Shown one piece after another: positions 35,508-45,682 of a DNA stretch of 64,000 nucleotides; the first letter of the stretch is position 1, and the number at the start of each line of letters is the position of its first letter. The notes beneath the pieces are model-generated. The model saw nothing but the letters and a program-made list of their open reading frames with translations, was not told where the DNA came from and did no database searches. This stretch comes from Cryptomeria japonica (taxonomy: Eukaryota; Streptophyta; Pinopsida; Cupressales; Cupressaceae): NCBI RefSeq assembly GCF_030272615.1, contig NC_081407.1, positions 103,463,897 through 103,527,896 of the forward strand, written 5' to 3'. The translations under genes were made by a program, and so were the position numbers.

Positions 35508-36752
35508 TATAGCATCGTAAATTGTACACCCTTTATTGGTGTATCCAATTTCACACTCTTCTAGCACCTAGTTTAGTATTTCCTTTTCCTCTATGCATTA
35601 TAGGACTTTTATTATAATTAAATATTTAATTCAATATTATGGGTCTTATTCCACTTTATTTCATCATCACGCTCTTATTTGGGCCCTTAATTCTAGGTGT
35701 GTCCATTATCATTTTAACTTGATTTGTCCTCAATCCCACCCTAATTTCAACTCTCAAAGAATATTTCACATATCTACACATCTTGGTTTGATTCACTAAG
35801 CTATATTTAGCATTAGAATCATGATAGCTCGCATTCTTAGAAATTTGGGAAAAAGTGGTTGGGACCATGGCACCCACCACCATGGTCCCACACTATTTTC
35901 CTCGAATTTCAAGAGGATGATTGGGCGGTCTTATCCTATTCAAATTTATCTCCATGCAAAAATATGTTGATTCTAAGTTGGCCTAAGGGTGATTTTAATC
36001 GTGAAATGCCTATTTTAGACACCTAAAACTAGCAAAACTAATTAAATGGATTTTATTCATTCAATCATCAATTAATCACCTAATAATTAGACTAAGGTTT
36101 ATTTGATATCCCTATTCTTCTAATTGACTTATTAATCAAAATATAGATTTGATTATTTACCCTTTCTTCTAAACTAACCCACTAATTAAACTAAGGTTTG
36201 ATTAAGTACCCTTTACCCACTTAATTGAATAAATCTTATTTATTTAATTAATAGGCTTTTCCCTTTTAATTAAATTTACATTTAATTAAAAATCCCCTTC
36301 CATTTAAATAAATCATTATTTATTTGTAAATAACCCCCCCCCCCCCCCACTTGCAAAATCCTACAAATGCAAGTTGCACCTTTTTAGCTAAAATAAACCT
36401 TTTATTTTATCTAAAAATACCTATTGTCCCTCCCACTTGCAAAATCCTACATTTCTCAATAGAATCTTAATATCTTTCTAAAACCTATCTAATATCCTCA
36501 TTATCCTAATTAATCTACTTGGGCTTCCCAAGGTTGCTCACACATGTGTGATCACATATCCCCCTTTTCCCAAGATGGGACCACATTGACTTTTCACCCC
36601 ACTCTCTCTTGTGACACTTGTCACAAGGAAACTCTGCCCCTTGTGACATTTGTCACAAGGTTAAGCCTTCCAACTTGGGACCACATTCCTCCTTCAATCT
36701 TGACCCTTGATTGGTAATGAATCTTGGTCATCCATTTCTAAGCCTTCAACTC

Positions 36753-36760
36753 TATAATAT
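36753..36760 (+). promoter_or_regulatory. TATA box of the F LTR (left arm)
   Basis: TATAATAT preceded by CTC and followed by GAGCCC, in the expected part of the LTR. Transcription would run right, through both arms of the inverted repeat. Confidence 0.5.
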
Positions 36761-37771
36761 GAGCCCTTGTCTCATATCAAAGGATCCCAATATCCACTTT
36801 CATGCATCCATAATATAGTTGTTTTGTAGGTTATCAAGGAGCTCTCACTGTGCCTCTCTCAAGCATTAGGCCATCTTAATCACATCATAGCTATATTTTA
36901 TCATGTTTTAGATCAATCATTCAGCTTAATTGCACATCAATTTCATAGCATTGTCATCTTCATATTAGCTTAATTAGATCACTTACTTCTTTAATTTGGA
37001 AACACAACTCCATTTTGTATATCATCATCATATCATTAGTTTCAATCATTTAATCAACTAGGATCTTAGTTGCATCCATTTTGATTCTATTTATCATTCA
37101 AATCTCATTCTTTAGGTAGTCATCTTAAAGATCAAGTGCTCTTCCAAGTGAGGGCCACCTTGAATCTTGAAAATACTTGGAGATATAGGACAATGAGACT
37201 ATTTTGAGAGATTCTGGTTAACTAACATGTTTTGATTAATTTTGATCTCTAATGCAATGTCTCATTGGTATGTTTAGATTATTTGTGAAGGTGCACAAAA
37301 CATGTTAGTTAACCAAAATCTCTCAAAATAGTCTCATTATCCTCTATCTCCAAGTATATTCAAGATTCAAGATGGCCCTCACTTGGAAGAGCACTTGATC
37401 TTTAAGATGACTACCTAAAGAATGAGATTTGAATGATAAATAGAATCAAAATGGATGCAACTAAGATCCTAGTTGATTAAATGATTGAAACTAATGATAT
37501 GATGATGATATACAAAATGGAGTTGTGTTTCCAAATTGAAGAAGTAAGTGATCTAATTAAGCTAATATTAAGACAATAATGATATTGAATTGATGTGCAA
37601 TTAAGCTAAATGATTGATCTAAAACATGATAAAGTCTAGCTATGATGTGATTAAGATGGCCTAATGCTTGAGAGAGGCACAATGAGAGCTCCTTGATAAC
37701 CTGCAAAACAACTATATTATGGATGCATGAAAGTGGATATTGGGATCCTTTGATATGAGACAAGGGCTCAT

Positions 37772-37777
37772 CTTATA
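37772..37777 (-). promoter_or_regulatory. Mirror-image TATA box (right arm)
   Basis: Minus-strand TATAAG in the reversed copy of the promoter region. If active it would drive transcription leftwards, against the left-arm promoter. Confidence 0.4.
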
Positions 37778-37899
37778 GAGTTGAAGGCTTAGAAATGGAT
37801 GACCAAGATTGATTACCAATCAAGGGTCAATATTGAAGAAGGAATGTGGTCCCAAGTTGGAATGTATTGTGCAGGTGCAACATTCTGAGCATACATTTT

Positions 37900-37920
37900 T
37901 GGTGCCCATCGTGGGGCTCA
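37900..37920 (+). other. Element F primer-binding site
   Basis: TGGTGCCCATCGTGGGGCTC shortly after the LTR end, closely matching the site of G (TGGCACCCACCATGGGGCTC). This form resembles the TGGCGCCCACCGTGGGGC sites of several plant Gypsy families. Confidence 0.75.
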
Positions 37921-37922
37921 CA

Positions 37923-39950
37923 TCCCTGAATTTAATATGTTTACAAGTTTTTGTGTTGTGAGAAATTGTAGGTTCCGTTTCAGCATGAAATCTTGTACGA
38001 GATTTTCTTATTTATAGTATTATTTTTTTTCCTTTGTTGTATGGACATGTGAGAATTTTTGTATGGGCAAGTGACAATTGTCATACGAGTTTCTACTTAC
38101 TGGTATGAAAAACAGAGAGGCTTTTACAATATATATGGAATATAACATTTAAGTATAAGTGACATTTAAGTATAAGTTATATTCCATAAATATTGTCAAG
38201 ACGTTTGAGAGGGGTTTCAGACCTCCAAGAGTTATAATGCAAAATCTAGTTTTTGGAGGATCTTCCCAATTTCAAACTTAGTCAAGTTTCAGGGCATTTC
38301 AGGATCAGGAGTGAATTTTTTTTTTGATATTTCACTAACTTTTTCTTCTTGCGGGTTTTAACAATTTGATGCAAATTTGAAAGAGTTAAATTAGGATTTG
38401 ATTTTATTTTTTGTAACTTTTTTCCTAAAGTTGGTTAAAATCGAACGCATTTTATTTTCAAGGTAAACAGAACCTCACAATCTTCAATTGGTGCTTTAAA
38501 AAGAACCACACTTGTAAAGATAAAATTTACAACAAACTTCAAACGTTTCTTTTGCAAGTTAAAGTTCACATTTCAATTTGGGTTCTAAAAAGAACGAGAC
38601 AAACTTTCTACTTTCTTGTAAAGGTTAAAATTCACAATCAACATTTACTTGCAAGATTAAAAAGAACAATCCACATTGTGCTTGTTTGGAGAAACATCTC
38701 CAATTAGAGGTTAGCAAACAATTGACTTGAAGGATAAAACAAACTTTTGAGTGCTTTGTCTTAAGTGGTAGGTATATGCTCTCCCCTTAATTGTGTGATC
38801 AAAAAGCCAAACCCACTTTTTTTTTCATTGCTTTATTTTACTTCAAGCATTTTACAACCTTTAGAGGACCTGTCTTCCCAAACGCCTTGAAGGGGCTAGT
38901 GAGAAGAGAATGAATCAAGTGAGTATGACTAAAGCCAAGTATTCTAACTCACTATAATCAAATCTCATTTTGAGATTAATATATCGGGTAATAGAGCATA
39001 TTTTAGTTATCTCATATCGAGCACTTTGTAGGACCTTGAGGTCTCAATCACGCTTGCGTGACTACATCTTGTTTGATATTTTGTTGGGCTACAGACCTCA
39101 ATCACGCTTGCGCAACTTCAAAAGATATCTTTGAACAGAAGCCTGTACTAAAAGCCATAGCGATAGAGACTTTGGGCCGAGTCAGTTGCCAAACATTGGC
39201 AATATCATAGAGCAAGGGTGGGGAATAATCTACCCCCAAGATTACTCGCAATATATATCTCCCAAGATAACTACCCAATTGTGAAGCAATTCACTTTGGG
39301 TTAATTTTTGGAAAAATGCAAAAAAATGGGCACCCTCTAGGGGGTGACAAGGTTGTTTGAGATGACAGAGTATCGAGACTAGTGGGCTATGATATTGTCA
39401 ACGACCTTTGAATAAAGATTATATCTCATGTGTATTTATTGTGATCAAAACTATTGAAAAACATAAAGGATTTGAACACATCCTCAAAAGAACATATACT
39501 CAATGTTTAGCATTAAGATGACCATTGTTTTCATGTGTGTTATGTATTCTTGTCATAAAAGATAAAATATCTTGCAAAAACATCCAAAATCAAACTCAAA
39601 AATCAGTTTAAAAACAAGGAGAAGTCATAGATGAGAGAAATTTTCAAATCCAACCAAGCACCTATGGAGGTGGTTATCAACATTTCAACTATCTCTAGGC
39701 AAGATTTTCATCCAACTAATTTCAAGTATCAAACCAATTGATCAAGAGTTTATCATCCAACTATCTCAACAACAATAACTAGCTAGGTATTCAAGTTAGT
39801 CAAATCAAGTTTCCATATTGAGAAACTTTATCCATATCATTTCACGTGCTTTGGCATAGGGGCCTATCGAACAAACCTCTATTTGACTTAGTAAGATTAA
39901 GTATCCAAAATGAAGTATCCATCAAGTCAACAACATCAACCAATCTAAAC
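37923..39950 (+). other. Element F leader, no gene seen
   Basis: Non-coding. It contains a 21-bp-arm hairpin (38126-38146 with 38177-38197), a block shared with the G leader (about 38768-38930) and a direct repeat CCTCAATCACGCTTGCG (near 39040 and 39090). Long leaders of this kind are usual in Tat elements. Confidence 0.65.
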
Positions 39951-39953
39951 TGA

Positions 39954-40508
39954 AACTTTGATCACTCATGTGACCATCCCTTGTCGCTTGAAAAAGAAGA
40001 AGCTTATTCAAAGGAAATGAGTCCTATCCTAAATCAAGATCAAGATATCATGGCTCTCCAATCTAATCCCATTTTTTATCAAGATGCCACCTATCAAGAA
40101 TCTTATGATGATCCCCTAATATTTTGGTATTCCATCCATGATGATCCCCTTTTATCTCAAGAGTAGAGTCCCATTAAACATCTACCTCCTAAGCAAGAGT
40201 ATGATATCCCTTCCATCTCCTTCACTAATCTAATTCAAAATCATGAGAAAAGCACATACTCACATGATCCTACTCCAAGTCAAGATCAAGATCAAGGAAC
40301 CTTTTCATCCTCCAAATCCATTTTAGGTCCTTTCATTCCAAATCCAAACTCTTCATCCCCCAAACCCATTTTAGGTCCTTTCATTCCAAAGTCAAACTCT
40401 TCATCCTCCAAATCCATTTTAGGTCCTTTCATTCCAAATTCAAACTCTCCATCCCTTCCATCCATCTTGGGTCCTTACCTCCCTCTATCCACCAATCCAT
40501 CACCTTAA
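39954..40508 (+). pseudogene. Element F leader ORF with SILGPFIP repeats
   Basis: An open reading from about 39954 with no clear ATG near its start (an in-frame Met codon appears at 40017). It is Gln/Asp/Pro-rich (SPILNQDQDIMALQSNP) and has a single TAG at 40167. It then runs to TAA at 40508 through three and a half 16-residue repeats (core SILGPFIPNPNSSS). Repeats of exactly 48 bp keep the frame. Its place before gag suggests an Ogre-like extra ORF1. I recognise no domain. It could also be a chance frame in a minisatellite. Confidence 0.5.
40305..40480 (+). repeat. 48-bp tandem repeat
   Basis: Copies at 40305-40352, 40353-40400, 40401-40448 and a diverged partial one to 40480, with the core CATTTTAGGTCCTTTCATTC. 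The unit is 16 codons and keeps the frame open. Confidence 0.9.
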
Positions 40509-41562
40509 ATGATCCATAAGAAAGATCAACAAAGGCACACATCTTTGAACTTCTTTCAACCATCTATCTAAACATCTTTTCAAAACTATTCTTCCATCAT
40601 TTCCTTAATCTATTCTGGGTCCTTATGTCCTAAAATTCAATTTTCCCCCATCTCTTCATCACTTCTCGAGTTGTGTACCAACACTCATCTTGAATACATT
40701 TCCATCTATCCTCACACAAAATCTTCAAACATTCTATCTATTATCCAACACCTCTTTTCTATAGTTCCATCCCTTTCATTCAATCCTTTGTATAAATTCA
40801 TCATCTATTTAATGTGAATTTGTGTCATTTTGTCACATGCTTGCCCATGCTTGAATCTCATGTTTGGTCCTTTTCCTAGATATCTATTCATAAAATGCTT
40901 CAGAATCTGAGGTTGTTCCTCTTTAACATTTTCTTGTAGTTGGGATACACACTCAATCCAGAAAAGAACCACTTATCGTATCTTGGTACCATCATCTTTT
41001 GATTACTATATCTCATACACTTAATCAATTGCTCTAAATCATTGTGATCTCTTAGTTGAAGACATGACTAGTGAAAAATCTAAACTCTTGTTTCAGTGCC
41101 TTTGTAATTATCAAACCCATGTAAGTTAAATCACTTAAAAGCCAATGCAAGCAAAATAAGAAGAGAAAAAGGAAATATCAAAAGCTCAAAAGAACGAGCA
41201 TTAAAAGAAATATCAAGAAAAGAAAAAAATGCAATGAAATACAATATCAAAATGCTTGGCTATGGGAACATGCAAGTAACTCCATCGGGGCTATGGATGC
41301 CTAGATGGAAATAGAGCAATATTTGTGAGATTACAACGATAACCTCGTTGGGGTTATGGATGCTCGCTGGCAGCAAGGCTCTATCTAGGATGCCTTTGAA
41401 GTAAGGGTAACATACGTACCTAGCCACATTGGATTCTGAAGATTACAATGATAATATGAGCCAAAATGAACCCACTTGCACACACATGGGTAATCAACGA
41501 CTAAATACCTTGATCTAGTTTGGGATTCTTCTTCCCTTTTGAGTATTCTTCCTAATCGCTAG
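40509..41562 (+). other. Element F leader continued
   Basis: No gene or repeat was supported. It ends at GCTAG (41558-41562), the likely target site of G. Confidence 0.5.
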
Positions 41563-42687
41563 TGTATACACATAAAAATGGCCATGAGCGATTAAATAAA
41601 TATTTTATATTTATTTAATAATTATTCTTCTATTAAATAGGTAATTTGAAAAGATTAATTTATTTAATTCATTTCATGTCTTTCTATTAATTAATATTTT
41701 ATTTATTAATTCATTTATTCTATTCCTCTAAATAATTAAATATCTAATATTTAATTATTCCTCTAACCAAGTTAATTAAATATCTAATATTTAATTATCT
41801 TCTCCAATCAATTAAATACCCAATATTTAATAGTTTTTCTCCTATCCTATTGCCTCAAATATTAAATGATTTCTTAAATTATTTAATCTTTATTTTCCAA
41901 CTCACCCTCCATCTCCACTTCATCTTCCCTTTGCAAACTCATCAAGCATGTGGCTAAGGAAATTAATATTTCTTAAATATTAATTCATCATTTATCTTCA
42001 ACCACCAAATTTAATGAATATTGTGTATGTACACATATTTCATAACCATATTCTATATTCTCTCCAACACCCCTACATTTAGGAAGGACTTGAGTCCACT
42101 TGTCCTATCATGCCTAAATCTTCTCCAACTATCCCTAGATTCTCTCAATCAGCAACCCAATCAAGGTGAGATGAGTGACACTTGTCTTCTCCTTCCCCCT
42201 TTCTCTCAACCTTCACCTTTGCTCACAACCATCCAAAATTGTAGATCTGATCATGATCGTTGATCTGAGCCACATCATCTCATCCTCTCAAGGTCTATAA
42301 AATCAAGAGTTTCAATTGAGAGAGAGTTAGACTTCAAGAGACTTAAAGTGCATTTTCAAGCAAATCATTTGTAAAACTTATGCATCCGTGGGTTTTAATC
42401 TTGAAGAAAAAATAGCAATTAGCATTTTAGCATAATCATGTAGTATTGCATATCATAGCATCGATTAACTACTAGTTATTAGTCCATTCTTCATATGTCA
42501 TCTTGGAAGCTATTAGTGCATTGTCTGAGATCACACCATCTGCAACCAGGAACAGTGGAGTTAGGACACAATGAGATATAAACCATGAAGGTAATATTAG
42601 TATTTTTATTTCATGTAGTTTCATTAGTATTTTGTGAAACTAACTTGTTGTAGGTAGCATTCTGAGGATGAAATTCAAGTTGACACA
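41563..42687 (+). mobile_element. Element G 5' LTR
   Basis: About 1125 bp from TGTATACACATAAAAATGGC to GTTGACACA. It matches 63431-64000 closely. The AT-rich minisatellite (41735-41800, unit containing AATTAAATATCTAATATTTA) has one copy fewer than in the 3' LTR. Confidence 0.93.
42296..42302 (+). promoter_or_regulatory. TATA box of the G LTR
   Basis: TATAAAA preceded by GGTC, about 730 bp into the LTR. Likely RNA polymerase II promoter of G. Confidence 0.6.
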
Positions 42688-42690
42688 TTT

Positions 42691-42710
42691 TGGCACCCAC
42701 CATGGGGCTC
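42691..42710 (+). other. Element G primer-binding site
   Basis: TGGCACCCACCATGGGGCTC three bases after the LTR end, nearly the same as in F. Confidence 0.85.
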
Positions 42711-42799
42711 ATGGACCTCGCATATACCTTTAAAAATCTCACAAAAAGTAAAATTAATGCATTTGTAATGCAAATTCACGCATATGTGAATTCTGACAG

Positions 42800-43130
42800 T
42801 GCTTTTGTTCATAGGTTGTGGCATTTGCATCACAGGTTAGTGCATATGCCATGCAGGTTAGCGCTTTTGTCTAAAAATTTGCGCATTAGCATCATCGGTT
42901 AGCGCTTTTATCTGAAAATCTGCGCATTAGCATCGTTGGTTAGCGCTTTTGTCTTCTAGGTTAGCGCTTTTGTCCTCTAGATTAGCACATTTATTAAAAA
43001 AATCACATTTTTGTATCTGCAAAGCAGCACTTTTGTAGTCTAGGTTAGCGCTTTTTCTCTAATGTTAGCGCTTTTGAGGAGAAAGATAGCGCATATGTTA
43101 GAATAGCGCTTTTGTTTCCAGCTAACAAAA
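42800..43130 (+). repeat. AGCGCTTTT motif cluster in the G leader
   Basis: Seven exact AGCGCTTTT copies, mostly as GTTAGCGCTTTTGTC, with decayed forms (AGTGCTTTT, AGCACATTT, AGCACTTTT) and interspersed GCGCATTAGCATC. Spacing is irregular, about 15-50 bp. AGCGCT is a palindrome. It lies just after the primer site. Confidence 0.85.
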
Positions 43131-45014
43131 TTTTCTTGCAGGTCCGAATGCCCAAGAAATTAGATTTTTCAAACTACTAACATGCATGTGTAGGATGGTG
43201 TTTAAGGCAATTTTTATGCATTTCCTCATCTAGTTAATTAAAGGCCTTATTTTGGGAAGTAATATATCATGCCTTGTTCATTTAGTAACTAAGAGGATAA
43301 ATTGACAACATGCAACTTGCATTTTTAGTAACTTCTCTAAAATAGTTGCACATAGACTTCTAAAAAGGCTAAAATAAACACCATGCTTGTTGGAGCAACA
43401 TCACCAAATAGGACTTAGCCAACAATTGCTTTGAAAAGGTTAAAAAGAAAACTTATATTTCGTGTCTCAAAAGTGGTAGGTATATGCTCCCCCCTTAATT
43501 GGGTGACCAAAAAGCCAAACCCACTCTTTTATGCTTTCTTTACTTTCAAGCAATTAAATCCTTTAGAGGGTCTGCCTTCCTGAGCTGCCTTGAGGGGGCC
43601 AGTGAGAGGGAAATGACCTAAAGTGGAAACAGGCTAATACCGAGTCCTTCCAATCCACTATAAATAAATCGTGTTTGTGATGGAAGTCCCAAACAACATG
43701 TGTTGATAAGTTCATACCGACACTATGTTTCCCCATAAACTTATGGAGTGTAAACTCTATAGACTGGGAACCTTCTGTATTTACAGAGCTGAAAGTGTTG
43801 CATGTATGGCCACATGACCAGAAGCCTTTACTAAAAACCACTTGTACTAGTTGCCAAAATCCTTCTAGTTGTTGGCACAGGAGGTCGGACCTCTGAAGCG
43901 GCTCACACACATACAGTTCCTAGTAGAGATATAAAGTTTGCCATGGGGAGTTTTCATGGAAACTGGTGTTTGGCTGCCCCCAAGAAGTGAGTGCCAAGGG
44001 TGGGGCCAATGGGGTCAAGCATCTAAATATCCTCTTTGAATAGCATAGCCTCGGGGGAAACCCCACATGAGATTCAACAACTATTGTCTCAGCCTGCCAT
44101 AAGATTTGTACTTGCTTGTGCATTTTGTTTATTAGACATTGTGTCTTCTATGTCTATTACATGTTCCAAATGGTCAAAAAATTGAAGAAACTTATCATCT
44201 ACGTGTGAGCAAAAATCCAACAAATTGCTAAAAAAGTTTGATCAAAAGGGTAATACAAAAGCTTTCCAACACTTGAAACACCAGATCAAAACCAAAGTGT
44301 CAAAACGTTAGTATCAAAATAATTCTTGAAGTAGGTTTGTCTCTAAACCATCACGTATTGTCAAACTAGCTCAAACAACTAGGTCACTAATCCCACAGGT
44401 TATTCCCAAGAAGTTCTATAAACATCAACATTAAACATGCTATTGATTCAAACATCTTAAGTGCAAAACAATCAACATCATTATCAAGTTTCTCATCAGG
44501 ATAATCAAATTCTCTATCACGAAGCTTGATAAATCTATACTAGGTTCATAATCTTGGATATATCTTTCCTATTTTGAACCTAGGTTATATCAAAATCAGA
44601 ATTGCACCAACATTGGAATCAAATAAACTTGTAAATTGTCAAATTCTTATATAACTTTTAAGTATCACCTTAAGAAAAGAAAACCCGGTTATAAAGCTAC
44701 TCAGAAATGAATAAGATTCTTGTATGTCAATCGCAAGATCTTATTAAAACATAGGACATTCCTACACCATTTTCATCACTACTTACGTGGCTGCGGTACA
44801 GAGTTTGACGGAGAAATTTTACAAGGACGTTCTTTTCAACAAAGAGACACTTTATCACAATGAACAAACAATAGCAGTAAAATCAACAAAGCATATCTTC
44901 CTAAACCAATAATCACCTATTGACTTTGTCCTTTGGAAATTTCAACAACTTTGAAATAATCACATGCCAGTTTGGACTAGAGCCCAATACAAACAATTTA
45001 GAAAACAATAACAA
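43131..45014 (+). other. Element G leader
   Basis: No convincing gene. A block at about 43470-43625 (TATATGCTCCCCCCTTAATT, AAAAGCCAAACCCAC, CTTTAGAGG) is shared with the F leader. The open frame on the minus strand at 43563-43910 has no recognisable domain. Confidence 0.6.
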
Positions 45015-45671
45015 ATGGAGGAAGAAGATAATCCTGTATTTCAAACTTTTGGGTTTACCATTGTTGACGAAGAAGCAGTCAATAGCACCATTAGAGACCT
45101 CGAGCAAGATTTCAAATTTGATAGGCTAATGGAAAAATTGTTGGCAAAGAAAAAAGAGAAATATCTCTTAATGTTGGCAAAATCTGGGGCTAAACTACCA
45201 CAAGACTTTAACATAGAAAGCTTGAAACAAGATGTAGAGGCAAGTAACACACAAAACACAAATGATCCAAATAACAAAGATGTGAACAAAGAAAGTCATG
45301 AAGAAACAAGGAAAGAAAGGGATGACACAAGAAAAGAGCGTAGTGATAAAAGAACTCACGAAGAAACAAAGAGAAACTATGTGGATAATCCATTGTCAAA
45401 CCTTACTCAACAAATGCAAACTTTACAACAATAGATACAAGACATGCAAAATGGAACAAGCTGTAAGAAGTATTCATTAGAAGATATATGCCCATATCCG
45501 TTCGTTAAGAATCTGAATATGATACCATTTCCGCAACATTGCGAGATTCCTAAATATGACAAATACGATGGAAAATCTGATCCTCAGGATCATATTAGGG
45601 AGTTTTGTACTATGAGCATGGAATTCGCTCATGATGAAACTTACCTTATGCGTCTTTTTCTAGGAGTTTAA
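45015..45671 (+). pseudogene. gag: Element G Gag, N-terminal part
   Basis: Starts MEEEDNPVFQTFGFTIVDEE and has an acidic/Lys-rich linker (residues 75-135). After a TAG at 45432 (CAG to TAG is likely) the same frame reads YPFVKNLNMIPFPQHCEIPK, YDGKSDPQDHIREFC and LMRLFLG, the start of the Gypsy capsid domain. A frameshift near 45665 moves the reading into the next entry. It forms the particle with that part. Confidence 0.85.
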
Positions 45672-45682
45672 ATGGACAATCA

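Larger units (their letters stand above)
36668..37862. repeat. 1.2-kb inverted repeat in the F LTR
   Basis: Left arm 36668-37234 and right arm 37296-37862 are 567 nt each, with a 61-nt loop. Hand comparison finds about 22 mismatches and no gap (about 96% identity), including about 190 identical bases. The left arm contains the LTR promoter region and the right arm the same region reversed. After the right arm the normal U5 end resumes (GTGCAGGTGCAACATTCTGA, similar to the end of the G LTR). The arm mismatches argue against a simple sequencing fold-back artefact. Confidence 0.93.
35508..37895 (+). mobile_element. Element F 5' LTR
   Basis: About 2388 bp from TATAGCATCGTAAATTG (expected TGTAGC) to GAGCATACA, immediately before the primer site. 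It includes the half-palindrome GGGACCATGGCACC...CCATGGTCCC (35850-35892), a run of 15 C (36334-36348) and a very large inverted repeat (36668-37862). The 3' partner is outside the window. Confidence 0.75.
35508..41562 (+). mobile_element. Element F: Ty3/Gypsy (Tat-like), 5' LTR and leader only
   Basis: A 2.4-kb 5' LTR, a primer site and 3.6 kb of leader are present. G then interrupts at 41563 and gag-pol of F is not reached. The primer site and a leader block are shared with G, which places F near the Tat lineage. An ORF-like frame at 39954-40508 lies where Ogre/Tat relatives may carry an extra ORF before gag. Confidence 0.75.

Noticed and set aside
36334-36348. Run of 15 C as a possible functional motif
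   Set aside because: Single homopolymer in a diverged LTR; length is unreliable in assemblies.
40305-40480. CRISPR-like spaced repeat
   Set aside because: Contiguous 48-bp tandem repeat without spacers, in a plant retroelement leader.
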